DNA from: CBFDBT01 sp965603115
GTDB lineage: Bacteria; Pseudomonadota; Alphaproteobacteria; Sphingomonadales; Kordiimonadaceae
DNA length: 8,033 bases
Direction of reading: 5' to 3'
Assembly: GCA_965603115.1 (NCBI GenBank)
Contig: CBFDBT010000122.1
Span: 1 to 8,033, forward strand
The notes below the pieces were generated by a model. The model did not search any database, was not told where the DNA came from, and worked only from the letters and a program-made list of their open reading frames with translations. Positions within the stretch are counted from its first letter, which is position 1; each line of letters opens with the position of its first letter. The position numbers were made by a program, and so were the translations under genes. Below, piece by piece: positions 1-5,982 of the stretch.

Positions 1-1116
1 CAGTAGTAACATAAGAGGAAGAATGACTGCAAAAATGGCTTCGTCATCTGTAAAGGCATATATAGCCCAAGCCGCACTATTATAAATAACAATAGAAAAC
101 AGTGTGACAAGCAATAAACACACGCAAACACCAGTCCATCCACCAATGAGCACATCAAGACGGTCTCTACGACTAAAGGAAATACCAACCCGCACTGAAC
201 TGGCAACACCTATGCCTATAGCTATCATAACAGGTAGGCTCAATAGCTGTAAAATAATACCGTGGGCCGCTAGGGCAATCGTGCCGATCCAGCCTGCAAA
301 AACTGCAAGAGCACTGAAAGCTGCAACTTCAGCTGCTAGAGAAACCCCGCTTGCATATCCAATATGGCGCTGCTCTTTCCACGATTTCCAACTTTGTGTG
401 TTAGGCGGTCGCACCTTGAATTTTTTCATTGACGGCGCATACCAAATATAACTAATCGCCATCAAAGCCATACACCAGCGAACACCAGTAGAGGCCCACG
501 CCGAACCTTCAGCGCCCATTTCCGGCATGCCCCAGTTACCAAAGATTAATGCGTAATTTATTGCGATATTGACAATATTAGCACCAATCATCAGCTTAAA
601 CCCCACCTCGGGGCGCTTAATGCCTTCTAAAAACATCGTGCTACAAGCAAAAAGAAGATGCCCCATTAAACCATAGGATAAAATACGAATAAGACCGCCA
701 GATTGCTCCGCTTTTTCCGCACTTTGTCCTAAAAGCAGTAGCCAGTATTCCGCAGGAAAACATATAGCTGTCATGATCGCGCCTGCTGTCAATGCAAACG
801 GTAAACTGCGTCGCCAAACACGACCACACTCTTCATAGTCATCTTGCCCAAAAGCCGTGGCGGCCATAATAATCACGCCGCTCACTAGCCCCAAGGCCAC
901 AACAAGGACAAACATAATGATTGATTGGTTAGCAAGGTTGAGCCACGCCAGATGCTCGGTGGCATAGTGACCAACCATAGCAGTATCGGCAATGCCCAGC
1001 GCCATAAGGCCTATGCGCATCATAACAGCAGGAATGGAAAGGCGCACAATCTCACTTGCGTGACGCTGTATACGCTCCTTAAACCATATTCTTGTATGCT
1101 CTTGCGAACCTGTCAT
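1..1116 (-). CDS. MATE family efflux transporter (NorM-like), C-terminus cut by window edge
   Basis: An inner-membrane antiporter of the MATE family, which exports cationic drugs or metabolites in exchange for Na+ or H+. The minus strand is open from the ATG at 1116 to position 1 (372 codons, no stop); MATE proteins are usually about 440-460 residues, so roughly the last 70-90 are missing. After a short polar N-terminus (MTGSQEHTRIWFKERIQRHA) comes the characteristic first MATE segment, with RLSIPAVMMRIGLMALGIADTA, then MVGHY and LAWLNLANQ. Many hydrophobic segments follow, including GVIIMAATAFGQ and a second-half stretch beginning GYASGVSLAAEVAAFSALAV, consistent with the two six-helix bundles. 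No clear Shine-Dalgarno precedes the ATG; the start rests on the N-terminal layout. It is divergent from the M24 peptidase gene. Family call is secure; the substrate is unknown. Confidence 0.9.
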   Translation of the reverse strand, partial: MTGSQEHTRIWFKERIQRHASEIVRLSIPAVMMRIGLMALGIADTAMVGHYATEHLAWLNLANQSIIMFVLVVALGLVSGVIIMAATAFGQDDYEECGRVWRRSLPFALTAGAIMTAICFPAEYWLLLLGQSAEKAEQSGGLIRILSYGLMGHLLFACSTMFLEGIKRPEVGFKLMIGANIVNIAINYALIFGNWGMPEMGAEGSAWASTGVRWCMALMAISYIWYAPSMKKFKVRPPNTQSWKSWKEQRHIGYASGVSLAAEVAAFSALAVFAGWIGTIALAAHGIILQLLSLPVMIAIGIGVASSVRVGISFSRRDRLDVLIGGWTGVCVCLLLVTLFSIVIYNSAAWAIYAFTDDEAIFAVILPLMLLL

Positions 1117-1304
1117 AAATATACCCAAAATAGTGCAGCAAAAATCGTCAAACCAAATAGTCTCTATTACAGCTAGGCCTCATTTTAAAGCTCAGCAAGT
1201 GATATTTACATAACGCGCTCATGATGAGCAATATCTGGACCTCTCGGAATAAAAGGGATAAAGTTATACTCAAATATATAACCCCCGTCAGCAAGGAAAA
1301 GTCT
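1117..1304. promoter_or_regulatory. Divergent intergenic region between MATE and M24 peptidase genes
   Basis: This 188-bp stretch must hold the promoters of both flanking genes. On the plus strand TATACT at 1265-1270 matches the -10 consensus at five of six positions, and a transcript starting about 7 bases later would give a leader of about 28 nt to the GTG at 1305, but no good -35 lies at the right distance. On the minus strand a TTGACG element (1151 down to 1146) resembles a -35 for the MATE gene but has no well-spaced -10. No operator-like repeat was seen. Promoter placements are weak inference. Confidence 0.35.
1293..1297 (+). promoter_or_regulatory. Ribosome binding site that decides the M24 peptidase start
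   Basis: AAGGA lies 7 nt before an in-frame GTG at 1305. The upstream in-frame ATG at 1221 has no comparable purine-rich site. The GTG start also puts the export signal at the very N-terminus, where it must be to function, so this site fixes the start. Confidence 0.6.
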
Positions 1305-2573
1305 GTGAACTTCAATAAGCGCGATTTTTTAAAACTTTCAGCAGCCAGTGTAGCCGGTATTGCCATAAGCAGCACAAGTACAGCAAGCAACACTCAAGAG
1401 CTCACAGACATCACAAACCACGTGGGGCCAATAACCATTGATGAGCGCAAAGCCCGCATTGCTAAAGTACAAAAAAATATGCGCGAAGCAGGCATATCAG
1501 CCCTTGTAGTGGAGCCCGGCTCCAGCATGATTTATTTTTCCGGTGTCCGCTGGTGGCGCAGTGAGCGCCTGACCTGCCTCGTTATACCAGCAGAAGGTGA
1601 AATTGGTGTGGTAACACCTTATTTTGAAGAACCTTCTGTGCGGGAAAGTCTGACATTCGGTGACGACGTCAGACCTTGGCACGAACACGAAAGCCCTTAT
1701 GATTTGGTCGCAGGCATCATTCGTGACAGAGGATTTGCCAAGGGCAAGATTGCCTTTGAAGATACGGTTCGATTTTTTGTCCAGCATGACATTATGAAGA
1801 GTCTGGGATCAAGTTATGAAATGGTCAGCGGTCGCGATGTCGTGCTTGATTGCCGCATGTATAAAAGCATCCATGAAATTGCCTTGATGCACAAAGCCAA
1901 TGAAGTAACGCTCAAAGCTTACGCCCACACCTATAGCAAGCTTGAAGTGGGCATGAATAAAGCGGATATATCTGCTATAATGACAAGTGCGCAAACGGCC
2001 CTAGGCGGGTCTACCAAATTTGCCATGGCCCTCATTGGCGAGGCCAGCGCTTATCCTCACGGCACGAAAAAGACAAAAACTTTGGAAAATGGCGATATTC
2101 TACTTATGGATTGCGGCTGTGAAGTGCATGATTATGAAAGCGATATCAGCCGTACATTTGTCATCGGAAGCCCGAGTAAAAAACAGCGCAAAGTGTGGGA
2201 CACTGTACGTCGCGGTCAGAAAATTGCTTTTGAAACAGCGCAAATAGGCACCCAAGCGGGTGCGGTTGATGACGCGGTGCGGACTTACTATGAAAGCTTG
2301 GGCTATGGCCCCGGGTATAAAACACCGGGTCTCAGCCACCGCACGGGCCACGGCATCGGTATGGACGGCCACGAAAGTGTCAATTTTGTCCACGGTGAAA
2401 GCGCGCCCTTAGCCAAGGGTATGTGTTTTAGTAATGAGCCCGGTATTTATATATACGGTGAGTTTGGTGTGCGCTTAGAGGACTGCATCTATATGACCAA
2501 GGATGGCCCTAAGTGGTTCACCGAACCTCCTGCGAGCCTTGATGACCCAATTGGACGAATGGGTAAGTTTTAA
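1305..2573 (+). CDS. M24 family metallopeptidase (Xaa-Pro aminopeptidase/dipeptidase type) with Tat-like signal
   Basis: A pita-bread fold metallopeptidase expected to cleave peptide bonds next to proline with two metal ions. With the GTG start the product is 422 residues. Residues 1-28 form an export signal: NKRDFLK (KR at 5-6, a variant of the Tat SRRxFLK motif), a hydrophobic stretch at about 11-21, and a possible cleavage site after STA (25-27). A creatinase-like N-terminal domain (about 45-185) precedes the M24 domain. All five metal ligands are present: D269 (MDCG), D280 (ESDISRTF), H349 (TGHGIG), E378 (SNEPGIY) and E392 (VRLED); the conserved histidines H252 (YPHG) and H356 (DGHE) are also there. 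So it should be active, probably in the periplasm. An alternative ATG at 1221 would give 450 residues but buries the signal 28 residues in. The exact substrate (Xaa-Pro peptide or another amide) cannot be told. Confidence 0.88.
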   Translation: MNFNKRDFLKLSAASVAGIAISSTSTASNTQELTDITNHVGPITIDERKARIAKVQKNMREAGISALVVEPGSSMIYFSGVRWWRSERLTCLVIPAEGEIGVVTPYFEEPSVRESLTFGDDVRPWHEHESPYDLVAGIIRDRGFAKGKIAFEDTVRFFVQHDIMKSLGSSYEMVSGRDVVLDCRMYKSIHEIALMHKANEVTLKAYAHTYSKLEVGMNKADISAIMTSAQTALGGSTKFAMALIGEASAYPHGTKKTKTLENGDILLMDCGCEVHDYESDISRTFVIGSPSKKQRKVWDTVRRGQKIAFETAQIGTQAGAVDDAVRTYYESLGYGPGYKTPGLSHRTGHGIGMDGHESVNFVHGESAPLAKGMCFSNEPGIYIYGEFGVRLEDCIYMTKDGPKWFTEPPASLDDPIGRMGKF

Positions 2574-2674
2574 ATACTACCGTTCAGTTATATTTTCTTT
2601 TTATTACTGATCGGTTATAAGCTTGACATATTACAGTTCGGTAGTGTACTGTTGCTATAACAGAACGGTAATAG
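2574..2674. repeat. Array of four 20-bp dyad operators with 27-bp period (probable HipB operators)
   Basis: Four imperfect palindromes occupy 2574-2593, 2601-2620, 2628-2647 and 2655-2674, each separated by 7 bp. Their centres (2583.5, 2610.5, 2637.5, 2664.5) are exactly 27 bp apart. Read from the outside in, the eight 10-base half-sites all fit [ATC][TC]A[TC][AT]AC[ACT]G[AT], in short NTATWACNGW; A3, A6, C7 and G9 are invariant. Within-site complementarity is 6, 8, 6 and 7 of 10 base pairs. In addition, the 15-mer at 2578-2592 is the reverse complement of 2656-2670 at 14 of 15 bases. HipB proteins bind their own promoters at several dyad operators as dimers, so these are most simply HipB sites; that assignment is inference from position, while the repeats are seen directly. 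Confidence 0.85.
2623..2650 (+). promoter_or_regulatory. hipBA promoter
   Basis: A perfect -35 box TTGACA (2623-2628) is followed after 16 bp by TGTACT (2645-2650), which matches the -10 consensus at four of six positions. Transcription would start near 2657. The third dyad (2628-2647) fills the spacer and touches both boxes, the second lies just upstream of the -35, and the fourth covers the start region, so bound repressor would occlude RNA polymerase. An in-frame TTG at 2623 that would extend hipB is actually the first three bases of this -35 box. Confidence 0.65.
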
Positions 2675-2678
2675 GTGG
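2673..2678 (+). promoter_or_regulatory. Ribosome binding site that decides the hipB start
   Basis: AGGTGG lies 7 nt before the ATG at 2686, supporting that codon as the hipB start. A nearby ATG at 2681 is in another frame and reaches a stop after four codons. The last operator dyad ends at 2674, overlapping the first two bases of this site. Confidence 0.75.
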
Positions 2679-2685
2679 CAATGGC

Positions 2686-3024
2686 ATGCACATAAAATCA
2701 GCAATAGATTTAGGGCGGATGGTACGTCTCAGTCGCAACCAAAAGGGTTGGTCCCAGTCGGAACTTGCCGAAAAAATGGGGACAAGTCAGCGCTGGGTGT
2801 CTGAAATTGAAAATGGAAAGAGCCGCGCTGAACTTGGCCGCGTTCTAAAATGTCTGCGCGTGCTGGACGTGGTTCTAGAAGCAACCGTTGGCACTGTGAT
2901 CACTGGAAAAGCTCAAGCCAGACCTGATTTGTATGATCAGGTTCTCTCAGAGAATCAACGATTCAAACGACGACAGAGTCTATTGGGCAATGCAAAGTCA
3001 AATAGCGATGGTGAAAAATCATGA
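2686..3024 (+). CDS. hipB: HipB antitoxin, XRE/HTH_3 transcriptional repressor
   Basis: Antitoxin of a type II HipBA module: a small dimeric DNA-binding protein that neutralises HipA and represses the operon. The product is 112 residues. A helix-turn-helix of the Cro/C1 type spans about residues 9-66: LGRMVRLSRNQKGWSQSELA, then the recognition region TSQRWVSEIENGKSR (33-47), then LGRVLKCLRVLDVVLEA. The charged, probably flexible tail (about 75-112) is typical of HipB and may be protease-sensitive in the free protein. The start at 2686 is chosen for its Shine-Dalgarno and because a longer reading would translate the promoter and operators. The gene ends in ATGA, overlapping hipA by 4 bp, so the two are translationally coupled. 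Regulation is expected to run through the four-dyad array just upstream. Confidence 0.9.
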   Translation: MHIKSAIDLGRMVRLSRNQKGWSQSELAEKMGTSQRWVSEIENGKSRAELGRVLKCLRVLDVVLEATVGTVITGKAQARPDLYDQVLSENQRFKRRQSLLGNAKSNSDGEKS

Positions 3025-4274
3025 GTGTCCTTCACGTCTATCTTGATAACGAGCATATCGGTGATTTCCATCAGCTAGATACAGGTCGATATGCTTTTGA
3101 ATATGCAGATACTTGGCTAGAGGCCGACAATGGCTTACCATTATCACTATCAATGCCGCTTGATATAAAACGTTATGAAGGTCGAGCTGTAACGGCTTTC
3201 TTCAACGGCTTGCTACCAGATAATGATGAAGTTCGTAAAAGGTGGGGTCAACGGTTTAATGTATCACCCAACAACCCCTTCGCCCTGCTTACGCATATGG
3301 GGCAAGACTGCGCGGGAGCCATTCAGATTGTGGGAGATGAACCCACCGCCGATGGCAAACTACAAGCCCTTAGCACAGACGATATTGCTAAACGCTTACG
3401 CGACCTAAGAGAAGATGCCGCAGCGTGGCAATCACCCGATGACAGGGGATATTTCTCACTCGCCGGTGCCCAGCGCAAAACTGCGCTTCATTTCAGAGAT
3501 GGGCGCTGGTATTTGCCAAGCGGTTCACTTCCAACAACCCATATTTTGAAGCCGCCTATACCAGGTTTTGAAGCACAAGAGGCCAATGAGTGTTTTTGCC
3601 TATGGCTCGCCTCTAGTATGAGGCTAACCACCACCGAGTGTGAGACACGGTCATTTGGCGATGAACGAGCAATTGTCGTGACCCGGTTTGATCGATATGA
3701 TGATGCTGATGGTGTGACCCGTCGCATCCATATGGAAGACCTTTGTCAAGCCTTTGGTATTGCACCTGCACTCAAATATCAGACAGATGGTGGGCCAAAC
3801 CCAGAACGCATTTTAGAACTTCTTGAAGGCTGTTCAGACCCTGAAATGGATAAACATTATTTCATGGAAGCGCTCTTTTTTAACTGGTTAGTTCTGGGCA
3901 CAGATGCACATGCGAAGAATTACTCCCTAATGCTGGGTAAAGGCGGACAGGTTGTCTTAGCGCCCCTTTATGACATATCCAGTTATTTGCCCTATACAGA
4001 CGACCCAGCACGCGCAAATCTCGCAATGAAAATAATGACCAAAAAGCAAGCCGGTGAGATCAGACGAGAGCATTGGCAGAGATTGGCGGGGCGAGCGAAT
4101 ATGAATGTTGCTAATACTATGAATGCGCTTGATAGCATGGTGGAGCGTTTTTCTGGGGCTGTAAAAGAGACTGAGGCTAAAGCTTTAATCGCCGACATGA
4201 ACCCAGACTTTATCAAACGACTAAGTAAAGAGCTTATTGACTGGAGTGAGCAAGTGAAAATATTTATGGAATAG
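3021..4274 (+). CDS. hipA: HipA family serine/threonine kinase toxin
   Basis: Toxin of the HipBA module, full length at 417 residues (the E. coli protein is 440). In E. coli HipA phosphorylates glutamyl-tRNA synthetase GltX, blocking charging and triggering the stringent response and persistence; the target here is not known. The N-terminal HipA domain includes FFNGLLPDND (60-69). The glycine-rich loop is FSLAGAQRKTAL (145-156), and S146 corresponds to the autophosphorylated Ser150 of E. coli. K177 (THILKPP) is the probable ATP-binding lysine. TRFDR occupies 221-225. The catalytic loop is GTDAHAKNYS (293-302) with catalytic D295 and N300, and the metal-binding aspartate is D318 in APLYDIS. 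No key residue is missing, so the kinase should be active. A weak GGTGA at 3010-3014 precedes the ATG, which overlaps the hipB stop. It converges on rmuC, with 6 bp between stops. Confidence 0.93.
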   Translation: MSVLHVYLDNEHIGDFHQLDTGRYAFEYADTWLEADNGLPLSLSMPLDIKRYEGRAVTAFFNGLLPDNDEVRKRWGQRFNVSPNNPFALLTHMGQDCAGAIQIVGDEPTADGKLQALSTDDIAKRLRDLREDAAAWQSPDDRGYFSLAGAQRKTALHFRDGRWYLPSGSLPTTHILKPPIPGFEAQEANECFCLWLASSMRLTTTECETRSFGDERAIVVTRFDRYDDADGVTRRIHMEDLCQAFGIAPALKYQTDGGPNPERILELLEGCSDPEMDKHYFMEALFFNWLVLGTDAHAKNYSLMLGKGGQVVLAPLYDISSYLPYTDDPARANLAMKIMTKKQAGEIRREHWQRLAGRANMNVANTMNALDSMVERFSGAVKETEAKALIADMNPDFIKRLSKELIDWSEQVKIFME

Positions 4275-4280
4275 CCTTAC

Positions 4281-5366
4281 CTAATCACCCGCCTCAGGGC
4301 CAGTGATAGCAGCCGCGGGGCTATCCATCTCCACTTCGGTGATGGCGGTGGCGCGTTTTGTAACTTTGCCAGTTGAGGTCTGGATCAGTTTGATATCTTT
4401 TTCCGCCTGTTCAAAATGGACGGCGAGCTTGCCAACACGATCATCAAGCCTGAGAACGTCTTCGAGCATTTTGCCAACTTCAGCCTGAATGAGACCTGCC
4501 TGCTCTTGCATGGCGGCGTCTTTAAGCACCGCACGGGCGGTATGAAGTGTCGCCATTAGGGTTGTCGGGCTAACAATCCATACGCGGGATTTGTGGGACT
4601 TTTCGATAATATCGGGAAAGTTAGCGTGCAGCTCGGCGTAAACCGCTTCCGAAGGCAAAAACATCATCGCCTGATCCGACGTTTCGCCAGGGATTATATA
4701 TTTCTCGGCAATGGCCTGCACATGCTTTAGCACATCCACAGCAAAAGCCTTTCTGTAAGCTGCCCGCTCATTATCCTCTGCGCTGATGAACGCCTTATAG
4801 CCTTCGAGCGGAAATTTACAATCAAGCACAATATCAAGGTGCGGGTCAGGTAGTTTAATCAAACAGTCCGGTCGCTTACCGTTACTGAGCGTTGCCTGAA
4901 ATTCATAGGCATTGGGCGGCAAAGTGTTGCGCACCAAATCTTCCATTTGCGTTTCGCCAAAATAACCGCGCTCCTGCTTATTGGATAAAATATCCTGCAA
5001 GCCAACAATGTCACCGCCAAGTTTTTTAATGTTATCCTGTGCTTCGTCGATCACTTTGAGGCGGGTTTTAATCTCGCCAAAGCTTTTAGCCGCCGACTCT
5101 GCACTATTTTTTAAATTATCGCCCATGCGGTGGGTCATGGCATCCATGCGGTCCGATAGCGCCTTGGTAAGTTCAGCCTGTGATTTTCGGCTATCTTCAC
5201 TCAGTTGTGCCAAGCGCCCAGCAAGCTCGGCTTGTGACGCTTTTAATTGCTCAGAGTGGGAATCTATCGCGTTATGGCCGCCCTTAGGACTAAAAAACTT
5301 CATAGCAAACAAGGCAAGTACCAAGCCAGCCACAGCCCCAATTACGCCTATAATCCAACTTTCCAT
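4281..5366 (-). CDS. rmuC: DNA recombination protein RmuC
   Basis: A membrane-anchored protein with a predicted PD-(D/E)XK nuclease-type core, known in E. coli for limiting recombination at inverted repeats. From the ATG at 5366 the product is 361 residues. A single transmembrane segment (about 4-23, IIGVIGAVAGLVLALFAMKF) is followed by a long coiled coil (about 35-125, rich in Q, E, K, S), then the RmuC domain opening with RGYFGETQMEDLV (133-145). The nuclease motif is visible as KRPD (PD at 166-167) and LDCK (D182, K184). A second helical stretch with LDDRVGKLAVHFEQAEKDI lies near the C-terminus. The start is set by GAGGG 8 nt upstream; an in-frame GTG at 5375 would add three residues but overlaps that site. 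It is divergent from def, a common pairing in alphaproteobacteria. Confidence 0.93.
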   Translation of the reverse strand: MESWIIGVIGAVAGLVLALFAMKFFSPKGGHNAIDSHSEQLKASQAELAGRLAQLSEDSRKSQAELTKALSDRMDAMTHRMGDNLKNSAESAAKSFGEIKTRLKVIDEAQDNIKKLGGDIVGLQDILSNKQERGYFGETQMEDLVRNTLPPNAYEFQATLSNGKRPDCLIKLPDPHLDIVLDCKFPLEGYKAFISAEDNERAAYRKAFAVDVLKHVQAIAEKYIIPGETSDQAMMFLPSEAVYAELHANFPDIIEKSHKSRVWIVSPTTLMATLHTARAVLKDAAMQEQAGLIQAEVGKMLEDVLRLDDRVGKLAVHFEQAEKDIKLIQTSTGKVTKRATAITEVEMDSPAAAITGPEAGD

Positions 5367-5463
5367 GTTTTTCACCCTCTAGCTTAACGTCTTTACTTGA
5401 CGAAAGACCCTCACCATCTTACCTAAAGCTTAATGAGTAACTTGCAAAGGCCTTAATAATTTT
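5367..5463. other. Divergent rmuC/def intergenic region
   Basis: This 97-bp gap must carry both the rmuC and def promoters. TTGACG at 5397-5402 resembles a -35 for def, but the best -10 candidates at 16-18 bp match poorly. For def the only purine-rich element is AAGG at 5447-5450, 13 nt before the ATG, which is unusually far, so def may have a weak or non-canonical ribosome site. No strong repeat or terminator was seen. Confidence 0.4.
5375..5379 (-). promoter_or_regulatory. Ribosome binding site that decides the rmuC start
   Basis: On the minus strand GAGGG (5379 down to 5375) stands 8 nt before the ATG at 5366. The in-frame GTG at 5375-5373 directly abuts and shares a base with this site, so it is not a usable start. 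Confidence 0.65.
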
Positions 5464-5982
5464 ATGAGTATTCTTGATATTATAACAATTCCTGATCCAC
5501 GGCTTAAAACCGTTTCCAAACCAGTAGATGTGGTTGATGATGATTTGCGCAAGCTAATGGATGATATGCTGGAAACTATGTATGCCGCTCCCGGCATTGG
5601 GCTCGCGGCCATTCAGGTTGGCGTTGCCAAGCGCGTGCTGGTATTAGACCTTAAAGGCGATGATGAGGACCCTCAACCTTTATATATGGTCAATCCTGAA
5701 GTGCTTTGGGCCTCTGAAGAGATGAATGTCTATAACGAGGGCTGCTTGTCAGTACCTGACCAATATGCTGATGTTGAGCGTCCGCGCGATATAAAAGTGA
5801 AATATCTTGATTACGATGGCAACGCGGTTGAAGACGAAATGACCGAGCTTTACGCTACCTGTGTTCAGCACGAAATTGACCATCTCAATGGTGTAGTTTT
5901 CATCGATCATATTTCTCGACTAAAACGCGATATGATCGTCAAAAAAGTTAGAAAACTCTCCAAAGAATCAAGGGCATTATAA
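5464..5982 (+). CDS. def: Peptide deformylase
   Basis: Removes the N-formyl group from nascent polypeptides in the cytoplasm, using a metal ion (Fe2+ in most bacteria). The length, 172 residues, is normal. All three family motifs are intact: motif I PGIGLAAIQ (43-51, with Q51), motif II EGCLS (92-96, metal ligand C94), and motif III QHEIDH (135-140, ligands H136 and H140, catalytic E137). The N-terminus MSILDIITIPDPRLK matches the usual start of the family, which supports the ATG despite a poor Shine-Dalgarno. It is the first gene of the def-fmt-truA operon; its TAA overlaps the fmt ATG by one base. Confidence 0.97.
   Translation: MSILDIITIPDPRLKTVSKPVDVVDDDLRKLMDDMLETMYAAPGIGLAAIQVGVAKRVLVLDLKGDDEDPQPLYMVNPEVLWASEEMNVYNEGCLSVPDQYADVERPRDIKVKYLDYDGNAVEDEMTELYATCVQHEIDHLNGVVFIDHISRLKRDMIVKKVRKLSKESRAL

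Noticed and set aside
104..451. Plus-strand reading of 115 codons
   Set aside because: Lies opposite the clearly coding MATE frame on the minus strand and has no family features.
1148..1393. Minus-strand reading of 81 codons with a hydrophobic, signal-like N-terminus, crossing the MATE/M24 intergenic region
   Set aside because: It is antisense to the signal sequence of the M24 gene, whose small and polar codons give hydrophobic residues in the opposite frame; no recognisable domain and no good ribosome site.
2606..2671. Iteron-like direct repeats suggesting a replication origin
   Set aside because: The repeats are dyads that overlap a promoter directly ahead of a HipB repressor gene, with no replication gene nearby; operators explain them better.
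4981..5382. Plus-strand reading of 133 codons antisense to rmuC
   Set aside because: The rmuC frame has a transmembrane segment, a coiled coil and nuclease motifs; the antisense frame is low-complexity, serine-rich shadow.
5397..5425. TTGACG with TACCTA as a def promoter
   Set aside because: The -10 matches only two of six consensus positions, so the site is mentioned but not called.
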